Shown here in pieces: positions 23,363-35,445 of a DNA stretch of 64,000 bases. Both the position numbers and the translations under genes were made by a program. The stretch spans positions 280,551,930 through 280,615,929 of the forward strand of contig JARYHS010008074.1 in the NCBI GenBank assembly GCA_031002005.1, written 5' to 3'. Source of the stretch: Vandiemenella viatica (Eukaryota > Arthropoda > Insecta > Orthoptera > Morabidae). Under the pieces are notes generated by a model. The model made no database searches and was not told where the DNA came from. It saw nothing but the letters and a program-made list of their open reading frames with translations. Within the stretch, counting starts at the first letter, position 1, and the number at the start of each line of letters is the position of its first letter.

Positions 23363-24380
23363 CTATTTCAGAAGTATTGGCCCTGGCTGTTGAGGCACTT
23401 GTCCCACTACGACGCAAGGTGGTGAATGGCTTTCTAGTAAAATTTGTGGGGCTGCGAGGTTGAACCAGTTCCGCACGTACTGCTTGACGTCATCGTTCGA
23501 GGTGAATCGTTTGCCTCTCAGAGCCTTTTTTAGGGGACCAAAAACGGCGTAATTGCAGGGAGTATATGGAGGGTGGTCGAGAACCTCACACTTGAATTTC
23601 TGCACGAGTGCCGTGATTGTGTTGGCCGTATGTGGCCTTGCACTGTCGTGGAGCAGAACGACCCAACGGGTGAGATTGCCTGGTCGTTTTGATTTGATCG
23701 CTTGGTGAAGGGTGGTCAAGGTTGCGAGTAACTGCTGCAGGAAGTCTATGAGAAGGGACCCGTCTTGGTCAAAGAAGAACGTCAGCATAACCTTTCCTGC
23801 ACTTGTGTGGTGGCCTTGGATTTTGTTGGTGGTGGTGGCCCTCGATTCTTCCACTGGAGACTTTGTCGTTTCGATTCTGGTTCGAAGTGATGACACCAAG
23901 ACTCATCTCCAGTCACCACTCGTGCCAAGAACTCATTTCTTTCCCTCGCATAGCACTGCAGATGATCAAGACAGTGGGGTATTCGACATGCTTCCTGTTG
24001 TGGTTGAAGACTGTGGGGTACCCATTGGGCGCACACTTTTTGCCAGTTCAGTCTTTCCGGCATGATGGTGTGAACACTTCCGACGCTCAATATGACCTCA
24101 GCAGCTACTGCTTTCATTGTAACTCGGCGGTCCTGGCTAAAGAGTCCATCAACCAGCTGGACGATTAATTGGTAATGCGGTGTGGTGTTCCATATCGTGC
24201 ATTATCGGCTAACGGCACCCGTCCACCCTCGAAGCGCTTGTGCCACGCCCTGACCCTTGCAAAGGACATACAGTGTTCACCGTACACTTGTGACATTCTT
24301 CGATGAATTGCCGTTCCCCTTACTCCTTCCGCTGCCAGAAAACGAACAACAAATCTTTGCTCTTATTTTGACGCATCCAT
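23363..24380 (-). pseudogene. mariner transposase pseudogene
   Basis: DD34D-type transposase in three frames. The N-terminus starts at 24380 (MDASK then an early stop; RRMSQVYGEHCMS; RAWHKRFEGGR). The first catalytic Asp is in VTGDESWCHHFEPESKRQS and the second in VVLLHDSARPHTA. The third motif reads HPPYTPCNYAVFGPLKKA: compared with the usual PPYSPDLAPxDY it has lost several residues and has Asn in place of Asp. With at least one stop and two frameshifts (near 24140 and 23880) the element is dead. Terminal inverted repeats were not resolved; the 3' side probably extends to about 23290. Confidence 0.85.
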
Positions 24381-24485
24381 TTTGCTGTTTACATCACGAA
24401 TGAGCGCTGGACGACTTATGCATGTTTCTGCTAGCTTTGTAGTCACGTGACTTGCACTAAGGATTTACTGAATATATGGTCCTAT

Positions 24486-25470
24486 TTACACCACGTACTC
24501 TGAAAATACTCTTATTGGAATTCCATCCTGGCCCGGTGCTTTCCCCCACTTCAGGAGTTCTAATTGCTTTATGATACCTGCAGTATCTATTCGTAATGAT
24601 TCCATCACGAACTCGACACGAGGTGGGAAAACGGGAATGTTATCCGTATTTTCATCAGTAAATGAATTTTTGAAAACAGTATTTAGCTTTATCGCGGCTT
24701 TCATTAACCTCGGAACTTTCACGAATTAGTGCTCGAATATTGTTGTTGGTACAACTGACTTTTCACACATGTGACCAAAATTTCTTTGGGTTTTCTGTGA
24801 GACTCTTAGAGAGAGAGTTGGAATGAAAATCGTTGAAGGCCTTACGCATCACATTCTTAACACGTCCTCTTAACTCAGCTAAGGTTTGTAAATCGTTACG
24901 ACACCCCTTCCTCCTTGAGCGTGCGTGTATCCTCCTTTGTTTTTTGAATAATCTTTTGACTTCGCGTGTTTACCACGGTGGATCATTCTCCCCCTTTATT
25001 GTCCGCTTCGGTATATGTATTTCCATACCTCCCCTGACTATACGTCGATGCCACATCTCTTCAACGGTGTCCCTTGTTAACTTGAAGTTATAGTAAGAAC
25101 TCCTCAGGTAGGTTCTAAAACACTCCTTTGAGGCCATACTGAATCTGTATACAGTCCATCCTTTTCACCTTTTTCATTTGGTCATTAATTTGATGTTCGC
25201 AATTACCGTTTTGTGATCATTTATTCATGTGGTCGTTGAAATATCGGTGAATAATTCTGCTTGTTGGTAACCAGCAGATCTAAAATGTTCCCGCTACCGT
25301 TATGACACCGCGTAGGTTCATTAACTAGCTGCTCGAGATGATTATCTGAGAACAGATAGAAGCTGCCTTATCCCTACTACCAGTAATGTGAACGTAATTA
25401 CGCCAGTAGATATAAGGCAGGTTGAAGTCGCCTCCTAGAATCACAGCATGATCCTAAAAACGTGACCTGA
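24486..25470 (-). mobile_element. LINE relic, endonuclease end and RT start (CR1/Jockey-like)
   Basis: Near 25385-25450 the minus strand reads DHAVILGGDFNLPYIYW, the catalytic GDFN motif of an APE-type endonuclease. At 24486-24722 it reads VFKNSFTDENTD, then LLKWGKAPGQDGIPI, the entry to the reverse transcriptase (usual LK..KA.GpDGIP). The part between is shifted and stopped, and the RT core is absent. It sits in the intron after the exon at 25652. Confidence 0.8.
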
Positions 25471-25651
25471 TAGCAGCGGGCATGTGGACTTACGCGCTAT
25501 TGTCGGAAACCCTCTTTGTTACTGACGCAACGATATTACCATTCTGTTACCGATTTACACTTTCCAGATTCCGGCTCGTTTCTTTTTGAAGGTTCGCTAT
25601 ATTTTGTTGCTGGTGTGTTTGGTCATGCAGCACTACATCGTATGGACTGAC

Positions 25652-25817
25652 CTTGAGGCCGTGCGGCTGCAGGTGGTTGGTGCGCAGCGCCAGGCGGTGT
25701 CTGGAGTGCCTGCCCGCCGCCCACACGCTGTTCTCGGAGTCTGCAGAGGAGCTGGCCGCGGCCTCCAGCACGTCAGCGCCCGCAGCCTGCAGCAGCTCCG
25801 CCACCTCGTGCGTGTGT
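25652..25817 (-). CDS. BMP3/GDF10: BMP3/GDF10-like ligand, propeptide exon
   Basis: The exon has 55 full codons after one base that completes an Arg codon from the exon at 35446. The acceptor is CCCGCAG followed by ACACACG (phase 2) and the donor is CTCAAG followed by GTCAGT (phase 0). The peptide goes from HTHEVAELLQAAGADVLEAA to HLQPHGLK, is Ala/Ser-rich and poorly conserved. It corresponds to the variable propeptide linker just before the EDNELP motif of the next exon. The assignment rests on exact phase agreement on both sides, strong splice signals, GC richness and position. A CR1/Jockey-like LINE relic occupies the first part of the intron that follows. Confidence 0.83.
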
Positions 25818-25859
25818 CTGCGGGCAGGTGCCAACGTCCACGGTGATTAAGTGGGAAGA

Positions 25860-28085
25860 TGTGGAGGGAAAAGATTACACGTAATGGAGACACCTCGGTC
25901 CAAAACATCCCAACTATGACTTCCTCTATGAAGACAGCGATGAAACGTATCAATCAACAAATTCCGCGAACCGTTAATGTAGTAAAATATTTTAGGCAAA
26001 AGAAAAGAAAAACGCAGTCACGTCAACATACAGATACTGCAAGCACGGAACGAATATCAAAACAAGATTTACCGAACGAAGAACTGAAGCAAACATATGA
26101 AAGCAAAAGTATCACCACCCTCGAGTACTTTAATAATGTAGTGGTATGGAGTACACTACATATGGCGCACTTCCCAATATTTGCGCCCGGGTTGGTGAGC
26201 GCTAGAAAGTTGCTGGAGATAGCAGAGGGCGCTCAAGGACGAACCAAAGTGTGACTGTATGGGTGATTGAAATGAACAATTATGCCATCTATTGGGCAGA
26301 CACTCTGAGACGGCTATTTGTTTTATGTTTCCGCCACCACACGGCGCGGATCAGCTGGAGGAATCTTATTGGCGGAACGGTATTGCCGTGAAAGATCCAG
26401 GACACGTGGGTGCAAGTGAAAAAAACGAGGAGGGGACAGTTTTCTGGCCGTGGAGAAGAAAGAAGCCATGTTTTCGACACGGTAATGTGAAAAAAATTAC
26501 TTTCTGCATTTGTGTCCACATGTGACTTTGGTATACCCGAGGCTCCCTATAAAGAGTTTCGAGTTATGAACTTTTCAGCTGGTCTAGTTTTGGACAGTAA
26601 GGACAGCGTCCTAATATTTGTTAGTAAGAAATTGAGTTTAATATGAGCCATGCCGGAATTAATGTACTGTTTACTGTAATTAGATAGTGTTTCACAATGT
26701 TTTTATTAAATTAATAAATATAAAATGTTTATCAATATAACAAGAGGTAATTTTATCCCATATTCAATGCAAAATTAATATTTGAGTAAATTAGCAATTT
26801 CAATGTACAGTAAAAATTTAATTTAATAATCCAGTAACAGAGGTAACGTTACAAAAAATGTGAGAGATACATAAAGGAACAGTGACAAACTGCGCTTTTT
26901 TTCCTCCTAAAGTAATTTATGTGATATCCCCTTCAATTAAAATAATTGTAAGATGTGGAAAAAGCTAGCAATCGAAAAGAAAACTTTTCCTACCTGCTAA
27001 CCTTTATTGTCGCTGCTATGAAATGAGTGCGTCCCATACCCCGTATCCGGGAGTAATCATTTTCTATGGATTGTGCTAATCCCCAATAACCATTCCTTGG
27101 GAAATATAAGTGACATAGTTAAGCTTTGTCTTCCCTAGTCTGAAAATGTAGTTGAACATGTGAATAACTGTGCTCAGTGTAACACGTTCCTTGCATTGTG
27201 AACGAAAGAGTAGCCACCGATAACGTTGTTATGACCACTGTCAACAAACACTGCCTACATGTTTAGGATAGAATCCCGGACTCTGATACACAATTTTTAG
27301 ATTATGAGTAACGCACTACCACATTTCCTACCCTGTTGGCCAAATATCAAATAACGAAAATTCTTTCCAGCACCGATCCTAGAACCAAATAACCCAACGC
27401 CGCGTGCTAGAGAACGACATGATATTTCAGCGACCACAGACATTGAGGCTTCTATCAAATACTGATCAAAAAATCGCATTGGCTTGTTTCATCCGTGAGT
27501 GAAATTATCAGATACATAAGGTCCGATATATACGCAACTTTTAATGTTCTGTTCAAAGCTTTACAATTACAAGCTTATTTTAATTTGACAAACTATGATG
27601 CGGCCTTTGCCACACGCCACACTGTTCGGTGTACTCCCGCTTTATGCGTAGACATCGTACAATTAAACCAAAGTTTTACAAAAACCTGATTGACAAAAAT
27701 GTTCCAAACATGGCGAGTACTGCCGTAACTCAGAAGAATTCAATGTGGCATCCATTCCGAAGCTGTTACATTTGGATGGCTGCCATTTGGACGGAGAAAT
27801 TTCCTCTCACATTCCGGGCATAAACTTGGGCCAAAATCAGCTCTGGTGGATAGTATAATTCTGACAACACATACCCCCCCCCCAAAAAAAAATCTGTAAT
27901 TTGATAATGAAAGGGAAAAAATAAGTCCATATACCTCATTTGAACATTACGTGGAACTAAAAAGTAAATATGAAAATCCCGTTAGTGACTGAATATTGAT
28001 GAAACAACCGATGTTGCAAAACAAAGAAATGAATCATTTGTGGAACTTTTGCATTCAAGGAATTAAGAGGTAAATAATCGAAATA
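25860..28085. other. Intron sequence, no gene recognised
   Basis: Includes a 131-codon plus-strand open frame (25859-26254) without recognisable domain, splice context or codon bias. The remainder is AT-rich intron. Confidence 0.5.
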
Positions 28086-28087
28086 AC

Positions 28088-28325
28088 TACCGAGCGTGGT
28101 GGGTGAGCGGTAACGCTCTGGTCTCGCATTCGGGAGAACGCAGGTTACAATTCCCGTCCGGTCATCCAGATTTAAATTTTCCATAGTTTTCCAAATCGTT
28201 CCAGGCAAATTCCGGAATGGTTCTTTCAAAAGGCTACGACCGAATTCCTTCCCATTCCTTGCCCCTAGTCCTTTCCCGCTTCTTATGACCTCAATGTTGA
28301 CTGGGCATAAAGCAGTAATCAAAAA
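28088..28325 (+). repeat. SINE family A, near full length
   Basis: Head ACCGAGCGTGGTGGGTGAGC, GGTCTCGCATTCGGGAGAAC, body TCCAGATTTAAATTTTCC and TTCCTTCCCATTCCTTGCCC, tail near TTGACTGGGCATAAAGC. Confidence 0.85.
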
Positions 28326-28902
28326 AAGTCAAAATAACTATATCTGAAACATGAGCATCTATCTTAATGCATCCAAAAATGGCAACAATAGTAATGTTAA
28401 GTTCGCTTGCCCCACCGGGTGGCTTCCTTTAATCACTTACATGATGTAGAATTTTTTGCATGCTATTTAAAAAGAATGATGATTTTCATGAAATATAAGT
28501 AACTAGCTGACCCGGTCACGCGTTGCTGTGACTTAGTAATTATAGTACGTTGGATTAATGTTATTCTAAACTTCATAAAGTAGTCAAATTAATATTCACT
28601 AATTAAAACAAAAACTTTTTAGTCGATTTGGAAATTCAAATGTAATTGGTAAAGAGTTACGGAGAGTTGAAATTAAGTACAAACGATCATAAAATAATTT
28701 AATTTACATTTTATTACGAACTACTTAATTGAAAATATATGAAACATTGATATTTATAAAAATAAATAAATAAATTATTTTTTATTTATTTATATAAACT
28801 GAAATTTCAGTTTTATAAATGAGGTCTATGAAGTTGATTTTATAAAATTTTTAACAATTATTTTCATTATTTTAAATTATTAAAATTTATAATTTTAATT
28901 TA

Positions 28903-29967
28903 TCTAAGCGCTAATGGGTGCACCATATTTTTGGTTAGCCTGTCTTTTGCTAATACAAATACATTTGATGGTTTCCCTACACGTGAGCAGGTGATATATA
29001 GTTGCCCATGGGAGATACACGTATTTTCCAAATCCAAGCCGCAAACGGACATTGTTTGGGCTTGTAACTTATTTATTGTCATAGCGAAAGCCAAACGAAT
29101 CGGAAATTGAAGCCTTTTAAATGGTATTGGAGCTTCTGACGTTATCACTGGAATACGTGGCAACAGGACGATTTCTCCTTTAAACATTCCAGTCAAAATA
29201 ATGTTTCAAGAACATTTCTGGTGATCCTTTTGATCACTAAACGTGTACCGTTGCATAATCTAGGTGGATTCAAATTACGAAGAAGAATAATCGGTGAACC
29301 AATCTTTAACTGGAGGTTGTGTGGCGGCATTCCTGTTATATCCAAAGAGTTTAAAAACTCATTTGGAAAACTTACGGCTTCATTTTCATCTACAATAGTG
29401 TCTATTGATTTAATAGACATTAGATCATCTGGCAACAACTGTTGTATCTGGAAGTTGATTTCGTTGACATCGACATTTTTTGCTGCCAAAATAGCACGAT
29501 TACTGATCCAATTTTGAATAAGTAATTATTTGATATATCCAGGAACACACGCTGAGATAGTTCATTTTTGAGTGAACAACAGTGCAGAATTTGTCTGGCA
29601 ATTTGATGTATTGTGTATTTCGATGAAGTTCTATTTCACCTTGTCCAATATCCAGCAATTGCTTACAAAATACCTATGCCGTTGGATCATTTTGCAACTG
29701 TACTTGCATGTTCATGGTCAATCAAATTGTTTCGTCATTCCGCCATAAAAACGATTGTTTTAAACATGCGTTAATCTCATCGGCAAAAGAAGAGCGAGGA
29801 ATCACTGGTAATGTCTGTCGGAAGTCACCAGACAGTAGTAGGACAGTACCACCGAAAATTTTATCGTTGCCTTTCAAATCTTGCACAGTTCTATGAAATG
29901 CATCGAGTGAATGTTTATGAGCCATAGTACACTCATTCCAAATTATAAATGAACTCTTTTGCAACAC
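28903..29967 (-). pseudogene. Helitron PIF1-type helicase remnant
   Basis: Three pieces in different frames. 29967-29722 has IIWNECTMAHK (Walker B, usually IIWDEC, so Asp is replaced by Asn) and LLLSGDFRQTLPVIP (motif III). 29489-29193 has NLNPPRLCNGTRLVI. 29196-28900 has FAMTINKLQAQT (motif V, usually KSQGQT) and SHGQLYITCSRVGKPSNVFV. The Walker A (GKT) segment is missing at the junction with Rep, so helicase activity is lost. Confidence 0.85.
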
Positions 29968-29997
29968 TGCAGTTTGTGTTTTGTCATTTCTGGTAGT

Positions 29998-30891
29998 TCA
30001 AGTACTCATTGGAAAATATTTTCTTCGGTGAAATATACCGTTTTCAAGATGTAGTGCAAGATGCTGGATAGAAGGGTCTCTTTCATGGATGCGAAAACTA
30101 AAAATATGCCAGATAGCTTCTTTGCTGATGATGTATCTACCTATTTGGTATCGTGTTATTTCGTCATTTTCATTTACATTTTGAACTTCAAATACGGCCA
30201 AATCACTGCCTTTATTAACATATTTGCAAATGTACTTAATGAATTTTACAGAACTGCAAAACTCGACATTAATATGAGCTTTATACGTTTTTGAAAGCAA
30301 TGGTGAGTATGGTACCACCCACTGATTGTCAATTTCAACTTGGTTTCTAGAATTTGACATTCGCATTGTAAATGTTTGGCCACCATTCTCAGCGTTTCTG
30401 CGGCGATACAACGGATAACCGTCCATATCCATAATAGTATCATTCGTATATTCCTTTGGGATACGGTTCTTACATTTTCCACCTTCCATGCATGGCGATG
30501 TCATGTTAAAAGCAACGCACGGTCCGTGGATCATGTTACTGGTAACAATATCAAACAATTCTTGATCAATTAATGGGTCCGGAATTTCGGCTGAAATTAT
30601 TTGATCAATTTCTTCTGGACGGATTTTAACTTCAAGCCAAGTCAAAATGTGAGAATGAGGCAAACCTCGCTTTTGCCACTCAATCAAATACTGATAGCAA
30701 CGTGTGTTACCGAAAACAGAATTTTTTACGATTAAATCAATCAATGATTTTAATTTTTGTTTGAACACACGTGCCGCGACATCATGATGCGTTGATTGTT
30801 CGCCTGGTATTAGCAAAGTTTGTATTTCTTCCCAATTCCCGTGGACTGCCGATGTAGCTTGAAGGTAAAATAAATGCATTACCGATATCAC
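29998..30891 (-). pseudogene. Helitron Rep (HUH endonuclease) domain, 297-codon open part
   Basis: Residues 12-36 read ATSAVHGNWEEIQTLLIPGE. The metal-binding HUH motif is GLPHSHIL at 76-83 (His79, His81). The catalytic two-tyrosine motif is YICKYVNKGSD with Tyr220 and Tyr224. All key Rep residues are kept. Upstream, at 30900-31070 in another frame, lies RQLCHQYVVDMYARIENVHL, so a frameshift near 30890 separates the two. The open frame ends near 29998, where it runs into helicase sequence out of frame and without a Walker A region. Confidence 0.85.
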
Positions 30892-31089
30892 TGGCGTTTT
30901 AAATTTTCATAAATATTGCCGATAACAGCATCTCGTAAGTGGATGTAGCCCTCCGATCGTAATTTAGCCTGGTTGTATCGAATAAATCGCAAATGCACGT
31001 TTTCAATCCTGGCGTACATATCCACGACGTATTGATGGCACAGTTGACGATATTGAAGGATATAGTTATCCTAATTACGTCTAATCATC

Positions 31090-31265
31090 AATCGGGGGCG
31101 ATAGTACTTAATTGAAGTAACTTTTTTATTTCTTTCATTATCTGAAAAAAATAATAAATTAAATAGTAAAAAGTAAGAAATCGATGTAGTGGGCCCGCTG
31201 TAATCCGGCGCCTGGTCGGAATACCGCGGGTCTAGTGTACTAATAAAATAACGAATTAAATAGTT
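31090..31265. other. Insert or possible intron in the Helitron gene
   Basis: The Helitron frame reads DPVAGKFN on one side and ERNKKVTSIKYYRPRLMIRRN on the other, which should be nearly adjacent. On the minus strand the interrupting segment ends in TTATTTTTTTCAG and has a GC-rich core (CCGCGGTATTCCGACCAGGC). It could be a small transposon or an intron. Confidence 0.4.
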
Positions 31266-31665
31266 GAATATTAAATTTACCAGCAACTGGATCACGCTGT
31301 TTGATGTTGATGTGATATTCATCCTGCCCTTGCCAGAATATCAGTGGATACTGGAATGCGTCATACGAACGGTGTAGATTCGAAATTATGCCAACAGTGC
31401 TATCTCGACGTGTGATTTTAATCAACTGAGTCACCAACCATAAAAACTGCAACTTCATCTACGGTTGGTGCGTTGAACCTGCCAGCGTGTTCTCCTGATG
31501 GTAATTTGTCAGCTTTGATGACAATTTGATAATTGTAGTGACACTCTTTAAAACAATTGAATAAGTTGATTATTATTTTCGAAAAAAATTTCCAACAATA
31601 CCACAATTGCTCTCTCTTCTGCTTGTTCGATGAAATTATACTGGCACCTAGTTTTCACGCGTTCC

Positions 31666-32375
31666 TCACAATTTCCAATAGATTTGGAGAAACTTCGGGT
31701 CATCGTTTGGCATCGGTATCAAAGACCCAATCTTATGGTACACCTGGCCTTGTATTTTGAATGTAGTTTCAAAATGACGTCCATCAGATGTGAGATCGGA
31801 AATTTTTTCTGCCCCAAAAGACGTCATCTGGAAGCAAGAATTGAATTTGCGTGTCTTGTGCAGAAACAATTTCGAATCGTTTGATTCGCCAGCAAGAAGT
31901 GATTGCAACGGTTCTTGGGGAGTGGGAAGTGGTAATAATACAATTTTTCCTGATGCACAACACATGCCGGCTGCTTCATTGCGGAATTTCAACGCCTGAC
32001 AGTATTGGCATACTTTGTCCATTGCATCAATTGCAATTTTAGAATGTGCATAGTAATCAATGTCTTGTGCATATTCGAACGCAAGACGAACAAATGATAC
32101 ACGTGTTAAAGCACGGCAGATTTGCTGTCTCTCTCCTTGTCTTTCTCTAAATGGAGCTATGTGCTGTTCTCGTGCAACTTTTGTTCTCGATATATTCTGT
32201 CACAGACGTTCATCACGCTATTCTTGAGATTCTTGCATTCGACGCTCAGCTGTCCGGATTCTTTGAACTTCCTTACTTGCCGCGATTTGTGTTGCTGATT
32301 GATGAGCTCTCTCGACACGTTTGCGTCGTGCCTCTCTAATACACGCATTGTCGAGGTTAGATTTTTTGGCGACAT
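31666..32375 (-). pseudogene. Helitron RepHel, N-terminal zinc-finger-like part (broken)
   Basis: The frame opens at 32375 with MSPKNLTSTMRVLERHDANV, a start typical of arthropod Helitron proteins. After a frame change it reads DKVCQYCQALKFRNEA and GMCCASGKIVLLPLP (CxxC then CC), the zinc-binding segment preceding the Rep domain, and continues to about 31666. At least two frame changes lie in this stretch. Confidence 0.75.
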
Positions 32376-32559
32376 TTCACTGAAAAATATTTGAATTACA
32401 ACAAAAAGTGCCTTTCTGAAAGCCTTTAAATAAGATACTATAATACAGTGGTGAAACCGGAATTTATGGGTCCATTGAAAAGTAAAGTAAAATGTAAGTT
32501 AAGAACTAATGAGGAAATATATCATAACATTGAAAAAATAACAGAATGAATCAGAAAAA

Positions 32560-32825
32560 GAATAATGATATTTTTTTGGATACATTTATAGCATGGATGA
32601 CACCAGGCTTTCAAGAGGTTTAGAAAGATCTGAAACGAAATAATATCAGTGGAAAGAAATTTTTTCGAAAGCAGACTTCGAATATGGCAGGATTCCAAGG
32701 TAGAGAGGAGTGCAATAATGAAGGAGTACTGGGAAGGAAGAAAGAAAAAACAACAGGTGAGGAACTGAAACTGACACGTGGTCCCTAGTTGACCATAACG
32801 AAAAGAAGAAGAAAAATGATAAGTT
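32560..32825 (+). mobile_element. LINE 3' tail nested in the Helitron
   Basis: The plus strand reads RSAIMKEYWEGRKKKQQ near 32705-32755, a C-terminal tail typical of RTE-like endonuclease/RT LINEs. It is followed by ACACGTGGTCCCTAGTTGAC and an A/G-rich end. The same tail layout, opposite orientation, is seen at 15000-15260. Confidence 0.6.
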
Positions 32826-33244
32826 AGCGAGAAATACTTACACGATTCGAATTTATCGTAACGTTTTCTTCAATGTTGTATTCATGTGTGTAATTACTTT
32901 GTCGTTAGGTATAATACCACACAAATTATGAACAACAATACAGTATAATTATAACACAATACACATCACAATTAAAATTCAAGAAACTCACACATATGGC
33001 GTGGAATAGACTGTAGCATAAATAAAATCGAAACGCAACGCCATCTACTGGATGGTTCGATAAATTAACACACCACCATCTGTTAGGAATAAACTGTAGC
33101 ATAAATAAATTGAAACAAAACGTGATCTACTGAATGATTACCCAACCTAGATAACCAAGTGTTGTATCGATAAATTAACACATCCCCATCTGGTAGAAAC
33201 TTATGGAACTATAATAATAATTTCGTGTGACCTGGTTTCTACTG

Positions 33245-33500
33245 GTTGGGTATTCCACCCCTGTCGTAGCCGCCTTTACCTAGCCCACCCATCCTGCCAA
33301 GTACAGGGAACCTACATTTTAACGTCGTATCCGAACCACAGTACCGTCCTGGCGTATTTCACCTTACACAGCACGCTGCGCCGGAGGTTAATGCCGGGTT
33401 AAGTGTCTATAAAAATCCCCGCCGAGACAGAGATTCGAACCGGGGACCTTTTCATCTCGAGTCAGACGCCCTAACCACTGAGCCAGCAGACCGCTTAGCC
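33245..33500 (-). repeat. SINE family B, well preserved, nested in the Helitron
   Basis: On the minus strand: GCGGTCTGCTGGCTCAGTGG, TTAGGGCGTCTGACTCGAG, B box CCCCGGTTCGAATCTCTG, then body CGCCAGGACGGTACTGTGG and TACGACGTTAAAATGTAGG. A and B boxes are close to tRNA consensus. It is the best family B copy in the window. Confidence 0.85.
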
Positions 33501-33729
33501 TTTGTGGCTTACAAATAATTACAAACCATTGTCCTATGACAAACATGTAATGAACATTTAATTCGCAAATAATAATTATTGAGGTCTATAATCCAGATAA
33601 AAACTATCCTATCTTTTAAGTTGGACTAAATTACACACAGTAAGCCAAATTTCATCTAAATTGGTTATGTAGTTTCGGAGTTCATCCCGGACAAACATCG
33701 TGACACGAGATTTTTATATATATAAAGAT

Positions 33730-35230
33730 TTCTCTAAACGTATTAATAACACGAGTTTAATTTATCTTAAAGAATAGAGGAAACAGCTTCGGGAAGTACT
33801 GGACAAAAGATTGTCGATATACGACGTAATTTCTGTGCGGATTAACATTTTTGTTATAAATTGGTAGAGACGTTAAACATGTATGGTATTTCTCCGAAAT
33901 TAATAAACTGAATGATTTTCCTGGAGTGTAAGATGAATTATTAAACTTGAAATAACATTTCTAAAACTACTAGAAAAAAAAAAAAAACATGATGACTATT
34001 GATTACATTTATGGGTGTCCAACGCTCCACGCTACATTAAAGGTTTTCGTTTACCTCTCCAGTTTTCAAACAATGATTCAGACATATTATATCTCTTTGG
34101 GGCCGGCTGCTTTTGATGAGTTTTAGTCATACAGCCCTGGACAAATTTGGAGCCTCGATTTTAGGGCCGCGTACCCTCACTGATGCTAAGCATCAGTGTC
34201 TGATAAGTGTATTATTGTTTGTAAAATGTGTATTTTGTGAGGCGCAGACTTGGGGCCGACACGGAATTTGCCTTGATGACTGCGGAAAACTGCATGAGAC
34301 ACGCGGTCAGAATGCGGCGCGCGTGGGCTCGTGCCCTGTCCCGTTGTACCTCCCAGATCCAGTATGCGGCGCCTCAGCCACATTGGAAGGTTATCAGGTT
34401 GTGAGGTACATGACCTCGCTGACCACGAAATTTAATATTAAAATTATATTCAATTGTTAAAAAATTGTAATTATGTGCACTAACTTTGATATTTGAGTGT
34501 TAAAGGTCGTGGAACGTCAAGCATCGAGAGAAAGGTAATCTTTGGTTAGCAATGGTTCAAAAGATTCATAAAGACAAAAGTATAAGACGGTCGAAGTTCT
34601 GACGTTATGTCCGTAAGCTAGGAGTTTTTATTTGAAAGTACGAGCCCGAGGGCAGTGAATGAGAATAATAGCAGGAGGAATCTGTAGTTAATGTAATTCA
34701 AATAGAGTCAGATGTACTGTACATAAAGAGATATAAAAGAGAACTAACTGGTAACTGTTAAAATGTGAATTTACAATAAACTATTTGAGTTGATATTTGC
34801 AGAAAACAATAGAACTTTATTCATGAAATAATTTTTTCAGCTGTGGCAATAGACCCAGAATCGAATATACAGATGGTAAGTAAATGACCAATCGAAGCAA
34901 TTACATAATGAAAAAGAAAAGATAAATGTAATTTTTACAGTAGTTTAAGGGCGAAGATCGCAATTATGAATGGAAATATATACTGGCACCACACAAATCC
35001 TTAAAGACATATTGTACATAACAACTTCAGAATAAAAATGTTTAACTGTGAAATCACACGAAAAAACACCTGCAACATTTACTTTTTTCAATACTGACAT
35101 ATGGACTTGAAACTCATGTGAAATATTAGAAAGAAACAGGCCATAGAAACGCATATTGCAAGAACATTGAATAAAGGACCAGGACGGATAAAATAAATAA
35201 ATAGTTGTGAGATTTCAGTGGTAGAAAAAA
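33730..35230. other. Intron sequence, no gene recognised
   Basis: A GC-richer patch at 34100-34400 has open frames on both strands but no domain or clear repeat family. The rest is AT-rich. Confidence 0.45.
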
Positions 35231-35445
35231 CTCAGATTATATGGTTACATAGTGAGCATGAACAACACAACAATATCTGTAAAAATACGCATATAAGAAG
35301 ACCAGAGAAATACAAACTAAAACAAGGATTCCAATAGTGAAAGAAAAAACTGAGGGCAGGAGGAAGAGGCTGATGATGTGTAAGGATTGGAAAGCTATGA
35401 TGACAGGGATTAATGGAAAATCTGTTGAACCAGGCGCTAGGATAC

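Larger units (their letters stand above)
28503..33728 (-). mobile_element. Helitron, 5.2 kb, both termini present
   Basis: On the minus strand the element starts TCTTTATATATATAAAAATC at 33728, after an A, and continues GTCACGATGTTTGTCCGGG. It ends GGGTCAGCTAG at 28503, followed by T. TC start, CTAG end and insertion between A and T are diagnostic for Helitrons. A short hairpin (GTCAC, 8-base loop, GTGAC) sits 12 bp before the end. The coding part spans about 32375-28903 and is broken. A SINE (33245-33500) and a LINE tail (32560-32825) are nested in its 5' region. A pair of ~75-bp direct repeats lies at about 33005-33200. Confidence 0.88.

Noticed and set aside
25859..26254. 131-codon plus-strand open frame
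   Set aside because: No recognisable domain, no repeat family and no splice context; a length reachable by chance in 64 kb.
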